DNA of 64,000 nucleotides from Akanthomyces muscarius (GCF_028009165.1 NW_026611617.1:692001-756000), one strand, 5' to 3'; counted from the first letter of the stretch, positions 32,459-43,684 are shown. A program made the numbers and translations. The notes: generated by a model not told the origin, from the letters alone.

Positions 32459-33396
32459 AATTGTTCGGTGTAAACAGTTTCCTCATTTGAACTAGACTTG
32501 TAATTATAATGAGAATGTGGCATCGGCTTCTGGATGAGGCCTGGCTCAAGCGAACCCTTTATAGCTGCTACTTGCTGTGTTGATGGAAAGGGAGGCCATC
32601 AGTAGAGTTCGAATGCCAGACACACGTGCGAACTTTCTGATCTACGCCTTTTGAAGCTAAGCGTACTTAGGGTATTTACTTGGAAAAATGTAAGTATTTG
32701 AGTGCCTATCGCCTCATAAATGGTGGATCCATGTTGCCGAGCGGTTGTGGTGGTACCAAGTACCAAGCCTTACATATGGTACGGCAGAGAGGACGCTACA
32801 ACAGAATCTCAACCTTGATTTCTAAAGTAGTACAGCCGCAGATGACGTGTATGCTGATTCGGCGCCCCCGCAGGGTTCGGGACATGAGTTTCCCCAAGGC
32901 TAGGAATACTGGGTACTGGTGCGACGGAGTGGTCGGAACATGGCCCGCAGGGCTAGATCATCGCTTACAGGGGTCGGTCGCTATTTAAAGGCAGTGCCGA
33001 TCCTTGCAAGCAGTATTCCTTTTCCCGGAAGTACCGGTGGTAGATACAACGGTAAGGAAAATTAGAGTGCGCACTGAGGCGTGATTGCATAGGCCGCGGC
33101 GGAGCGGGTAATTCGCATTGATCAGCGTCTAGTACGCTCGGTTAGATGTTGTCCAGATTAGACTTTTGCCATACAGGCATCTGCATATTACCTGTTAGCC
33201 CCACGCCCGTCATTCGGGCGAGCTAGCCCTGCAGGCCGATGTGGCATGCCCATCTCTCGCTAAGGTTTTGGCTCGGCGGCGTTCAGCGGAGTCCAGCGGA
33301 GTTTACAAATCCAATCTCTTATATCTGGCTTCAAATAAATGACTGGCATTGTGACATCAAACTTGCATGGGTCGGCCTCTCTGATCGGCATCGAAC
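32459..33396. other. Intergenic upstream of Zn2Cys6 gene
   Basis: A 938-bp gap. Only short, unconvincing ORFs. A TATTTAAAG box is seen near 32981. Confidence 0.55.
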
Positions 33397-35018
33397 ATGC
33401 AGGCGCCACAGACCGATAGCGGACTCCCACAAACGTCAAAGCTGTCATGCTTCTCCTGCAGGAATCGAAAACAGAGGTGTGACAGGCACTTGCCCAGCTG
33501 TTCAAGGTGTAAGAGGTATGCATCTCGGGAACTTGTTTCAATGAGAAAGAACCGAGCTAAGACTTCGTATAGGCTGCTACTTGATTGCGTCTATCCTAGG
33601 CGCGACTCCCAGGGCTTGAACGCAGAGCCTGGAGCGGGAATCGTGCCGAGCCTCAGCAGAGTAAAACCCGAAATCAAGAGATTACGGGATGACCTTCTCT
33701 GTCTTACCACCCAATTATGCCAGCCTCACTCCCCTCAGTTTATTTCATGTCATAGACAACTCTTCACCAGCATGTTGGAGAGCCACTTTTCGACTACTCA
33801 TATGTGGCTACCTCTAGTGCAGAAGACGTCTGTCGCTGAAAGACTAGATGGCTCACAGACACACCAAAGCCCGGCTTTTCTTCCCATGCTTTTAGCAATT
33901 TGCCTTAATAGTAAGGAAGTCTGCGGCATGGGATCTTTGCAAAGTCTCGAAGAGGCCTTGTTTGCTGCTGCAAAGAGATATTACTGGGGATCACAGCCGA
34001 CATCCGCCCCAGCCATGGAGCTGATTGTGGCCGGAATACTTTTATCAACGTACGAGTACGGGCATGGCTTAGCGCAGGAAGCCTACATGACCATCTCGAC
34101 GTGCACCGCTATGATTCAAGTTTCGGGTCTTCTTTCATACCACAAGAATCGGGTAGATGCATCCTCTGTGGTAGTAGAGCAGTCGCGCGCCGTGTGGGCT
34201 GCAATCATGATAGAGCGGTAAGGGTGATTCATCCCTAATATGATACTATGAGCGCTAATTCTGTGCTATCTTTAGGTTGATTGCATTAAAGGCAAATCAA
34301 AGAATCTGTTCATCACCTTTGACCAAGCTTATCGAAGCAGGCGCAGTAGGTACAAGCCACATCCAAGTCATGCACAGCGACAGCAGCAATACGACGAATG
34401 GTCGCATTTTGGGCAATCGAATTCGAGCAGTCACTCTGCTTGACGAAGTCCTGCACCTTGTTGGAGATGGAGATGGAAGCCTGCCAGTGACCGGTACGGC
34501 TTTCAATGCACTAGACGGGCAATTGATAGCGTTCTTAATGTCTCTGCTGGAACAGGATGCTCACACACTAGGATCTTGCTGCGAAGCAATGACCATCACT
34601 ACTCTGTATGCTATGCATCGGTGAGGCCAAAGTGATTATACTAACAACGCACAGTGCAATCATTCGCCTACATACTTATCGATTGCAGTGGATGACACGC
34701 GATTCACTATCTGCCTCCGATCGATTCACATCGTCTGCAACTTTAGAAAAGGTGGTCTGTATTACTCTCGAAAATGTAGAGGAGCATATGAGTAATGGCG
34801 CAGCCACGCAGTTTACGCATCGTCATGGTGACCAAACCCCTTACGCAGTTGAGTTGGTTCGTCAAGCTCTACGTCTGTCACTTGTTATGGGATTTGAAAA
34901 GCAGGGCTGTTTACATGAACACTCGAAGGACTACTTGCGGCGTCAAACATCACGATGGCCAATTGCGGCGGGTACAAACGGCCCATTGTGGGTGAAGGTA
35001 GTAACGCATACCTCCTGA
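33397..35018 (+). CDS. Zn2Cys6 transcription factor
   Basis: Join(33397..33515,33573..34217,34276..34605,34655..35018) gives 485 aa. The zinc cluster C18-x2-C21-x6-C28-x6-C35-x2-C38-x6-C45 is completed only after removing the 57-nt first intron (GTATGC...TATAG), which joins CSRCKR to LLLDCVYP. The rest resembles the shorter fungal TF middle region (HFSTTHMWLPLVQKTSV, LLAICL, AYMTISTCTAMIQVSGL, AVWAAIMIERLIAL). Intron 3 was set at 34606-34654 (GTATGC donor, ACTAAC branch, 49 nt) rather than a 34-nt alternative starting at 34621. The C-terminal end is uncertain, and a further intron after 34998 is possible. The neighbouring GMC oxidoreductase, 0.8 kb downstream on the same strand, is a likely target. 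Confidence 0.82.
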
Positions 35019-35842
35019 ATGCCCTTCTGGGGAACCATTCGATGAGCTCCTTCGGCAGCACTATAGTCCTAATTAGGCCAATATGCAACCTACTAGAATT
35101 CTTGCCAGTAAATGGGAAGCCCGTCGATCAAAAGTCCGCCGCTTCCACTGCTCCACTTATCGACCCCTGTAGCACTTGACTTTTTTGTAACTTATGCAAA
35201 TGTTAGGATTCAAATAGGCGGAGTTCTAAGTTAGACCACATAACGAGCTTAGACGATTAGAGTTTATCGGAGTTGGGGTTTAGTTCCCACGGTTAGTGGC
35301 CGCTTATAAATCTTATTTTGTTGTAACCAGGTAGCACGATATGTCGCCGCTTACCCGTCGGTCAAGTTTGTATGTTGACGGTACCACTTATCAAATTCAG
35401 CTACCAACCTATCGAGCACGTCCCCATTAGCAATAGGTTCTATTCATCTGACGCTTCGCTGGAAAATAACGTCGTGTTTAGTGGGCACCGTCTCTGCGGA
35501 AGTCCTGGAACTGGACTTGGCGGAGCTCCAACCAAGCTTATCGGCGTTCTCCCGGCAGTTTCAAAAATGCAGCTTAACCGAGATTTGAAGAGTCCTTGTA
35601 GATCTCAATCCTTTCTATCAACACTGAAGCACTGAATTTGTAATCATATGTCATAGACTGCTACGTAGTGCTCATGATTGGCCCCAGCGACGTCGACGCG
35701 AAGTCGGCTATCAGCTTCTGATCAACCGAAATGTTGCCGCGGCAGCTACGAGAATAAATAAGGCTGACAAGGTCTGGCGGCTCAAAGATTCTCAATTCTC
35801 GAAAAGCATTCGATTTTATGCAGTTACCGTTACCTCGTAATT
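35019..35842. other. Intergenic, TF to GMC gene
   Basis: An 824-bp gap. Only short ORFs without domain features. Confidence 0.55.
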
Positions 35843-37837
35843 ATGTTCACACGACACAAGAACCCTATACACAACCCTTTGCGTTATGCCGCAGCAGAAC
35901 GGCATTCTGGTCCTCCTGTTACGGTGGCGGCGGCGAGACGAACTTTGCCAACTTATGATTACGGTATGAATCACAATATAACCTGAAGTGTATCTGTAAT
36001 AACTAATACTTCTTCTTCTTTGACTCGCATAGTCATCGTTGGCGCTGGTACAGCTGGATGTGTGCTCGCTAGCAAGCTGTCCGAAGATCCTAATATAACT
36101 GTGCTTCTCCTCGAGGCTGGCGGAGACAATAACAAAGTTTTGGAGACAAAAGTACCTCTCATGTTTGCGAAACTTTTCCACACTAGCCACGACTGGAACT
36201 ACTATACCGCGGAACAGCAGTCTATTGCCGGACGCCGATTGTATTGGCCGCGAGGTCGAATTCTCGGTGGTTCATCATCATTAAATGCCATGATGTACCA
36301 TCATGCCTCGGCTTCGGATTTCGAGGAGTGGGTCACTGTGCATGGTTGCGAGGGCTGGGGATACAGCGATCTTGTTCCACACTTCCGAGCGGTTGAAAGA
36401 TTTACACCAAACCCGGCTCGGCCGGAGATTAATACAGATCACCACGGAGATGCCGGTCAATGGCACGTTGGCTACTCTTGGCTGTCCCCGATCGTTGAGG
36501 ACGGATTTCTCCCGGCTTGTCATGATGCTGGCATCAGTCCAAATAGTGACTTCAACTCGTCTGGTGTCAGTCTTGGTGTTTCTCGATTCCAAACTTTTAT
36601 AGACACCAAAGGCCAACGATCCTCACTTGCCACTGCGTTCCTCGACCCCGAAGTTATGAAACGACCGAACTTATATGTGGGCTGTGGGGCTTATGTCACG
36701 AAAGTATTGTTTGATCGAATCAACAACGAGAAGCCTACCGCGATTGGTATTGAGTTCCAAACTAGCCGAGACAGCGTACGCTATCACGTACATGCCAAGC
36801 GAGAGGTGATTCTTTCGGGAGGATCCATCAATACTCCTCAGATTCTTACATTAAGTGGCATCGGATCGAGAGAGGAACTACGAAAGCATGCAATTGGTTT
36901 TGTGCTTGCAAACGACCACGTGGGTAAATGGTTGAAAGATCATCTTTGCAGCAGCCCTATACAGTGCAAAACAAGGGCAGGGTTCTCACTTGACTATCTT
37001 GCGAACGAAGTCAAGGCTATTCCAGCTTTGGTACGATGGCTGTTGTTTGGAACCGGACCTCTTACTAGCAATGTAGGGGAAGCTGCTGCATTTGTCAGGT
37101 CATTTGAACAAGGGAGTTCAGGCTCGACTGACCAACCTCCAAAAGATTACTCTTCAGGAAAGAATGCACCGGACTTGGAAATCATCGCAGCTCCATTCAG
37201 TTTCAGCCACCACGGGGAAGAGCGACCTGTAGACCAGGCGGGCGTCTTCAGTTTCGTCCCGATTTGCCTTCGGCCACAGAGCAAAGGCACCGTCAGCCTC
37301 AAGAGCACAGACATTTTTGACCACCGTAAGACATATCCCAAAGCATTTGTTCTATATCTGGCATATCACCTTCCTGAATGTTCGCTGAGCTTTTCAAATC
37401 TAGCAATTATTGACCCCGAGTACCTCACTGATGAGGAGGACAATGACAAACGTGTCTTGATAGCGGGCCTCCGTCTTTGTCTCAAGATCATGCGCAGCCC
37501 ATCATTCGAGCGCTATTTCGAGCCGGTCCCGACTGATGATGATACTTCTTCATATTGGTGGCCGTATTCTTGCAGCGACCCCAATAGTATCACTGATGAG
37601 CAACTTGGTCGTTTTTTGGTCGAGCGGGCCTTTACGCTTTATCACCCTGTCGGCTCAGCACGTATGGGCCGTTCACCGTCTGACAGCGTTGTTGACTTGC
37701 AGTGTCGCGTGCACGGCACAAACGGTCTGCGCATTGTCGATGCGAGCATATTCCCGGAACAAATAAGTGGCCATCCGACTGCACCAATTGCTGCCATTGC
37801 CCACAAAGTTAGTGAGATGATTGCAAAGGCTAGATAA
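35843..37837 (+). CDS. GMC-family FAD oxidoreductase
   Basis: Join(35843..35963,36033..37837) gives 641 aa. The 69-nt intron (GTATGA donor, ACTAAT branch, GCATAG acceptor) joins TYDY to VIVGAGTAGCVLASKL, restoring the FAD-binding GxGxxG motif. Further GMC features: VLLLEAGG, the signature PRGRILGGSSSLNAMMYHH, the second signature SGGSINTPQILTLSGIG, and the C-terminal HPVGSARMG, LRIVDASIFP and GHPTAPIAAIA. The His of YHPVG is the expected catalytic base. The first 39 residues carry no clear secretion signal. Members oxidise alcohols or sugars (choline, aryl alcohol, glucose types); the substrate is not determinable. Confidence 0.92.
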
Positions 37838-38115
37838 ATATCATTTAGAGTACTTAGTCCGAGAAGATACCACGCTGCCTGGTAGAAAGACGGGTTTTCA
37901 GGCAGAGGTCAATATTTTGTGCATACACTGCCGGAGACCATAAACTATAGAAGCAATTTAAAAGTTGCACTGGCTCGGGAACTTTGCCCAGGATCTCCAG
38001 TGACAAAGGCTACACTGCCTCTAGCTGATACCTGCGCGACGTTGAGTCAGGTTTTGAAAGCATATCTAGTAGCACAAAAGTCACCCTCCTGCCGATTTGT
38101 TCTATTCCCAATGCT

Positions 38116-38954
38116 CTATGGCCCGAAATCATCAGCCACCTGAGCTTGTCGCTGAGGTTTGCCACAGATCCCGCCAACGATCATCAGCAACACAGCGCAA
38201 AGCTCCACGCCATACACAAGAACAACTTTCGTTGCGAGACTCCCACCCATGGGATCGAGACTGTGTAGCCTAGAAAACGCAAATGTAACTTCGTGTGCGA
38301 TGCGTATGGCGTGGAATACAAACGCAACACCGGCAGCAAGAAGCATCACGTATGCGCCAAAGTATGTCTTCGTCGAGCGATATGACCAAATGTGGCGTGC
38401 GGTCCAGCCGAGCCAGCCACAAAGCACGACGAGAGCCGCGATGACAACGAGATAGCCAATCTTAGCGAGCATTGCATTCTTCACGCCACTTTCTGTAGAG
38501 TCATCGCGAGTGCCTCCATATGAAGCCACGCCGATGCCAGCAATGTTGATGAGATGACCGGTACCCAGAATGATGCGTTGTCCCAGCCATTGGGGCTTAC
38601 GTCGGGTGATGATATTCCTGTCAATAATGTTAGAAAAGACAGGTAGTTGTGGTATGCCACTTACACTTCATACGCCACTCCGATCAGCGCCAGTGTCAGG
38701 CAAGTCACCAGCCCAGCGTCGACTGTGGATGTGAAGCCGTTTCCCACCATCGGGTCATGGCGTCGCATTATAATGTACACGTCTCCTGCAATGCGAAGTC
38801 CAAGATAGCTGAGGAGAAGCGGCCAGCATAGAAGCCCTTTTTTGCCGTGTTTCCAGGTGATCCATGCCACGAGGGGTACAAGGACAGTGTGAACTGCGAC
38901 GCTTGCAATAGCAAGATTGATGCTGCTGGTGGGGTTCGGGATTGCCGACATCAT
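38116..38954 (-). CDS. Seven-TM integral membrane protein (DUF7702-like)
   Basis: Complement(join(38116..38617,38665..38954)) gives 263 aa. The 47-nt intron has a GTAAGT donor, TCTAAC branch and GACAG acceptor. About seven hydrophobic segments are visible, starting with LAIASVAVHTVLVPLVAWI and LLLSYLGLRIAGDVYII, and ending with VVLVYGVELCAVLLMIVGGI. The layout matches a family of fungal integral membrane proteins of about 260 aa of unknown function that often sit beside secondary-metabolism genes. It is divergent from the CmcJ-like oxygenase and shares a promoter containing two exact ATGCGAAACCGA motifs. Function unknown. Confidence 0.85.
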
Positions 38955-39387
38955 ATCGAAGAAAAGTCAAACAGGAGAATTACTTGGTGAGAATGATATG
39001 ATGATACTTGCGTGAACTGCTTCATTTATGAGCAAGCTTGTGATGGCATCTGGTGGTTCACGGTTGGACTCGTCTTGCTTATTTATGAAAGGCTCGTGTC
39101 TGGCTTTACTCTACCAGCCCACTACTTATCTCATTCAGCCCTGCCAAGGAGTCGTGGCTAATGCGAATCGGCAGTTGTGAGTAGAGCAGAAGCCAGTGGC
39201 ACAAGCCGGTCATCCCGGATGAAATTGATCGGGATAAGGAATGTATCCTGCGACTTGCCATGTCCCGATCGTTTCTTACTGGCGAAAAGGCCCCTGATCG
39301 GCGAAAAAGCCCCTGATGCGATTTACCAGCTTGTTGGGGTGTCTTGATTAGTGGCTGGGCTCAATTGGGAAGACCAATAGGGCGAGG

Positions 39388-39399
39388 ATGCGAAACCGA
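39388..39399 (+). promoter_or_regulatory. ATGCGAAACCGA motif, copy 1
   Basis: Exact 12-mer, left arm of the 13-bp inverted repeat, 304 bp upstream of the oxygenase start and 434 bp from the 7-TM start. Contains a CGG/CCG triplet as expected of a Zn2Cys6 target. Confidence 0.6.
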
Positions 39400-39446
39400 A
39401 GCGCTAACCCACGCGGAAGCCGCAGCAAAGACATCGCAAGTGCCAT

Positions 39447-39458
39447 TCGGTTTCGCAT
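39447..39458 (-). promoter_or_regulatory. ATGCGAAACCGA motif, copy 2
   Basis: Exact reverse complement (TCGGTTTCGCAT on +), right arm of the inverted repeat, 245 bp upstream of the oxygenase start. Confidence 0.6.
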
Positions 39459-39702
39459 GCGATAGCTATTGGCTCGTTGAGAATTCAATCCGCCGTCATA
39501 ATTTGCCGTATGCGACGTGCCTCCGTTGCACTTCCATAGCAACATGCAACTATATATAGACAAGCCTTACTGTTTGCATAATACCTAATCTACCATACTT
39601 TTACACTCGTCTGCAAATTCACATCTCATCTGTCTCATTCGAAAATCTATTTTCTCTGCTTCTACTCTACTCCAGATTGGTTCAACTACAATACACAGCA
39701 AA

Positions 39703-40770
39703 ATGACTGTCGCAGGCATGTCAACTGAGCGACGCCGTCGGGATGTGCACGCCACGATGCATTTTCTAGAGAGAGAATGCACTCCCGAGCAGCTCAATGC
39801 CAGCAGGAGCCTTGCGTGAGACATACATCAACGTTCATGACATGCGCTAATGGTCAAAGTACTCCCAACGGATATGGCGAGCTCGATGACGCCAAGAGAG
39901 TCGTGGTACACGACGTCACTGGCAATGAGGCTCACTTGACGCTGGACAATTCTGCCTTTTGTTACGTCAACCACGAAAGCGGCATAAACATGGAAATGAC
40001 AGATGAAGAAATTAAGCTCAAATACTATCCCGAGACGGCGGAAATGATACAGAAGATGTACAATATGCTTCCCGCTAGTTGTATCTCCAGCTAATCATCG
40101 ACAGCACGGGAGCGTCCCTCGTCCATGTTTTCAACCATCTTCGCCGTGTCAGTCATGGCGACAATCCACAAGCACTCGGTGGGAAGGATACGACACATCA
40201 TCAGGCGTATAAAGTGCACGTGGACCAGTCTTGGCAACAGGTAAAAGAACATGTCATGGCTGCATTTGGCGACGAGAGCATGATGAAGCAGCGCTTCCAA
40301 ATTATTAATGTATGTGCTGTCCGAATGTGTTGTCCATGGCAATACAACTCTCGAGTCGCATGCTGACGATTTGCTAGGTCTGGCGTCCGATGCGTCAGGT
40401 ATACAAGGATCCGCTCGCCGTCACGGATATTCGCACGCAGGAATCGAATGATCTGGTTCGCATTGATGTCACGCTCACGGACGGCGTCAAGACGTCTAAC
40501 CTGGCTGTGCGACACAACGACCGCCAAAAATGGTACTACAAGCATGCTCAGAAACCAGATGAGCCGCTCGTGTTCAAACAATTTGATAGCGCCGATCGCT
40601 CATGTCTTGGTCAAGTGCTCCACTCAGCATTCATCGACGAGGAGTACAACAATGGCGACCCTCGCTGGAGTATCGAGGCACGGGCGCTGGTATTCTACGA
40701 GGATCAGCAGGGTATCCAGCCAGAGGAGGTTTTTGATGATGGATACGGTGCGCAGGTAAGAGATGGTTAA
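39703..40770 (+). CDS. CmcJ/NvfI-like oxygenase (GA4-desaturase/asaB family)
   Basis: Join(39703..39815,39860..40057,40105..40309,40378..40770) gives 302 aa. Introns are 44, 47 and 68 nt; the first ends in AAAG. Family features in order: VVVHDVTGNEAHLTLDNSAF, a YYPE motif in KLKYYPETAEMI, ITGASLVHVFNH, YKVHVDQSW (HxD metal-binding pair), FQIINVWRPM, DPLAVTDIRT, KWYYKHAQKPDEPLVFKQFDS and a later LHSAF. This matches the fungal CmcJ/NvfI family (cephem methoxylase P8, GA4 desaturase, asaB), non-haem Fe(II)/2-oxoglutarate-type or related enzymes of secondary metabolism. The typical PHTAF reads LHSAF here, with the expected distal His retained. It is probably cytosolic. Confidence 0.9.
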
Positions 40771-41408
40771 TTGGACAGTCGTGCGTTGCGCTGTTGCACT
40801 GGAAGTTGTGGCTTGAAACAGGGTGCTGTAAATAGGTGCCCTAGCGCGTAGCAACGACTGATCGAGGGCGAGCCTCTACTAAATTGAGATTGTTCATCAG
40901 AATGACATGCGCAAGAGAGTCCGTCGTAACAAAGCAGGCACAAATGAAACTGTTACGCGTATACTGAGTAATGTGGCTGGCACTATCATCGTATGACGAT
41001 CAGGATAGACAACGCATTTGACACTAGCTGCTACTGTTGAGCCAAAAAGAAGACCCTTGACAGAGTTTGTACATCATCCCTTATCTACTTTAAAGCAGCC
41101 CGGGAAATAAGGTTGTGGCGCCAGCGTTGCCGAATCGAGCATAGTTGAGATCGCGGAGCAAAACTCTCGGTTTCGGTTCCTCCTGTGACTGGTGCAAGCG
41201 TTACGAGGCGCTGAGACAGGTCCACCAGCCAGCTCTGTCACAGACGCTCGAGACTCTACTCCGCCACCACCGACGCGACAGGGCAATGGCTAATGATGAG
41301 CATCGCTTCGGCATTTGACATGATGATGCCTCTTTATTATCTGCACATCACCTCGGTTTCGCATTCAATGCTATTTCCAACAATTGTCTTTCCTCAATGC
41401 CAGCGTAG
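40771..41408. promoter_or_regulatory. Upstream region of Zn2Cys6 gene with motif copy 3
   Basis: A 638-bp gap. The only notable element is the motif at 41353-41364, 45 bp before the regulator start. Confidence 0.5.
41353..41364 (-). promoter_or_regulatory. ATGCGAAACCGA motif, copy 3
   Basis: TCGGTTTCGCAT on the + strand, 44 bases ahead of the Zn2Cys6 start at 41409. A site this close could mediate autoregulation. Confidence 0.6.
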
Positions 41409-42626
41409 ATGAGTCGTTTAGGCTATCACAAATCTCGCAACGGCTGCGCAAGATGCAAGCAAAGACGCGTCAAGGTATGTGGGATGATGAGGCTGCCCCC
41501 TGCTTTCCTACGTAGCCGCTGACAGCTTTGCCAGTGTGACGAAGAGAAGCCATGCTCGGCATGTAGGCGGCATGGTATCCCGTGCACTCTCGGCGGCAGC
41601 AGCCCGTCGCAGGATCCGGCGGTCCCTCCCGTCCGTCGAGTAAGCAAGGCTCGGTCGGCGCGCCGTGCGAGAGATCGGGACTCTCCCACGGACAAATTCC
41701 CCTACCTGACTAGCTTCATCACGAAGCCGACGGAAGAAAGCACCCCGTCAGCCTGGCTAGCGGACCTGGAGCTGATGCACCATTTCACCGCCACCGCCTA
41801 CACTTACCTGCCGCGCGGCGCGGCTCGTCAAAATGTCTGGCAACTCGTGGTCCCTAGGCTAGCTCTGGAGCACAGCTACCTCATGCATCAGATCTTGGCC
41901 ATGTCGGCATTTCACATGGTGACGCTGCATCCGGATCGCCGGGGGTGCTACTCCGTCTCGGCGACAAACCATCAAGACGAGGCTATACGAGGTCTGCGTC
42001 AGGTGCTGACGACCGTCAATGACACAAACTGCCATGCTGTGTTTGCAACCTCGTCGCTTCTTTGCATTGGCGTATTTGCGAGCTCAGCCGCGAGCGTTAT
42101 GCAGAATGGTCTGCCTGGCATGGAAGATCTGCTTGAAGTATTTTCGATGCTACGCGGCATGCACAGCCTCCTACAAAAGCATGAGCACATAATAAAGGAT
42201 GGACCTCTGGGCCCGATCTTACGACTTGACCATCACCAATCCGAAACGGCCCTACTTTCGTCGATAGTGCGCCTTGCCAAAGATCTACGAATGCCCCGTG
42301 CCACTTTTCCGTCTACTGAGGCATCATGTCGCAACGCGGCGGAGGGTTTGGTAGAATGCATTGAACATGCCAATGCCAGCACAGATATCCCTGAACTGAG
42401 GGTGACAACGACGTGGCCGATTGGTCTTACTCGAGAGTATATCGATCTATTGCGCTTACATGACCCTGCAGCAAAGGTGGTTCTGTCATTGTATTGCCAA
42501 ATACTAGAGCATGTAGGCTCACGATATTGGTATCTTGAGGGATGGAGCCGGGGCGTCATGAGTGATGCAGGCTGGACTCAGCAGTTATCCATGCGTGAAC
42601 AGATACCCAGCCCCCGTATCTCGTAG
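41409..42626 (+). CDS. Zn2Cys6 transcription factor
   Basis: Join(41409..41474,41535..42626) gives 385 aa. The 60-nt intron (GTATGT donor, GCTGAC branch, TGCCAG acceptor) splits the zinc cluster right before the third Cys; the joined cluster is C13-x2-C16-x6-C23-x5-C29-x2-C32-x6-C39. The start MSRLGYHKSRNGCARCKQRRVKC is typical of the sterol-uptake/UPC2-like subgroup of fungal regulators. The region after residue 110 (LMHHFTATAYTYLPRG, HSYLMHQILAMSAFHMVTLHP) fits the fungal-specific TF domain of that subgroup. It lies inside the motif-linked gene set and is the obvious candidate regulator. Confidence 0.9.
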
Positions 42627-42842
42627 TCCAAATGTAGTGTCAGTGCTTGTCCTCGGCTGGTTACGGATCCGCGAATATTTCAGAGCTGAATGAGCATCTT
42701 TCTATGGTTTAAACTAATCATATCTCGTTATCGCACTCGGATGCGCCGTATACAAATTCGAAACGACGAATACATGGGCCTTGCAGTTGGCACTACCATG
42801 ATCTTGGCAATACTCGCAGCAGGGCTGCCCAATGGGCGTTGG

Positions 42843-42854
42843 ATGCGAAACCGA
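42843..42854 (+). promoter_or_regulatory. ATGCGAAACCGA motif, copy 4
   Basis: Exact 12-mer, 246 bp upstream of the 4-TM gene start, followed by GCGCT as at copy 1 (which has AGCGCT). Confidence 0.6.
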
Positions 42855-42948
42855 GCGCTGATTTTAGCGCTGATTTTTCTCTTGGTCCAGAATAGCCGTT
42901 GCAATAGCCTCTTTCGCATCTCATCATGGCGCAGCTGGCAGGGCCGCA

Positions 42949-42960
42949 AGGCGAAACCGA
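42949..42960 (+). promoter_or_regulatory. ATGCGAAACCGA-like motif, copy 5 (one mismatch)
   Basis: AGGCGAAACCGA, 11 of 12 matching, followed by ATGG. The extended GCGAAACCGAATGG is an exact match, inverted, to the sequence at copy 2 (39443-39456). Confidence 0.5.
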
Positions 42961-43099
42961 ATGGTCGCGTTCGACGAGCCAAACAAAGAGCCGCGATTCT
43001 AACACAAGAAAAATATAACATATATTGTTGATGAATCGCTTTACAATGCCTACAATGCAAATCTCCTAGATTCACTTCTTCTTTCGACCGTTCTCCAAC

Positions 43100-43684
43100 A
43101 TGCCTTACGCCTCGCAAATCACGCGCTTCATTTGGCCTCAGTACAAGCTGCACTTGCATGTGGTCCAGATCTTGTTGACCACTGTCATCATGATTTTAGC
43201 CATCATCAAGCTAGCAACGCTCACCCGGACCGCCCCAAGAACGAGGTCCAACACAATTGCCCTTGGCATGGTACGATAAATTCGCCAACCGTCATGAAGC
43301 CTTCGCACTAACACGCTACTAGGGCGCCAAGTCCCTCGTCATCATCTTGTACCAAGTATGCACCGAGCATGTGGCGCGCCTGCGAAAGTACCACAGCTAC
43401 AAGGCCAATCTTATACTTAATTCTTTGGAGATTGTTTTCTGGGCAGCCGTTGCTTTTTTGACCATGCAGGCGAATCTGAAATCCTGCTCTGGCATTGGCT
43501 GCGGAGTTGGCTGGGCTATTTTTGTGATGGCAATCTTCCAAAGGTGCGTCTAAACTGCAGTTTGTATACGACATCTGGCTGACTGACAAATACTAGCATG
43601 CTGGCTTCTTATGCCGCCATGATTTCATTTGTGGATTATCGACGGTTTCGCTATCAGCTCAAGGCATCCGATGTCTCGCCATGA
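43100..43684 (+). CDS. Small four-TM membrane protein (MARVEL-like layout)
   Basis: Join(43100..43270,43323..43543,43597..43684) gives 159 aa. Introns are 52 and 53 nt (GTACGA...TACTAG; GTGCGT...TACTAG). Four hydrophobic segments are visible: HLHVVQILLTTVIMILAIIKLA, SLVIILYQVCTEHV, LILNSLEIVFWAAVAFLTM and VGWAIFVMAIFQSMLASYAAMI. Size and topology are those of MARVEL-type fungal membrane proteins, but the identity is not firm. Upstream motif copies 4 and 5 tie it to the neighbouring regulator and oxygenase. Function unknown. Confidence 0.82.

Larger units (their letters stand above)
38955..39702. promoter_or_regulatory. Divergent promoter, 7-TM protein / CmcJ-like oxygenase
   Basis: A 748-bp region. 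It contains a tandem repeat, GGCGAAAAGGCCCCTGAT (39282-39299) and GGCGAAAAAGCCCCTGAT (39301-39318), one mismatch. It also has a perfect 13-bp inverted repeat, ATGCGAAACCGAA (39388-39400) and TTCGGTTTCGCAT (39446-39458), with arms 45 nt apart. Confidence 0.6.
42627..43099. promoter_or_regulatory. Promoter of 4-TM gene with motif copies 4 and 5
   Basis: A 473-bp region. An ORF reading through it is low in plausibility. It contains an exact ATGCGAAACCGA (42843-42854) followed by GCGCT, and a near copy at 42949-42960. Confidence 0.5.

Noticed and set aside
32600..32625. T-loop-like GTTCGAATGCC near 32608
   Set aside because: No acceptor, D or anticodon stems can be built around it; not a tRNA.
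34621..34654. 34-nt intron alternative in the 33.4-kb regulator
   Set aside because: Too short and with a weaker donor than the in-frame GTATGC donor at 34606, which gives a 49-nt intron.
42690..43031. 113-codon ORF upstream of the 4-TM gene
   Set aside because: It overlaps the motif-bearing promoter and translates to repetitive Arg/Leu sequence; better explained as regulatory DNA.
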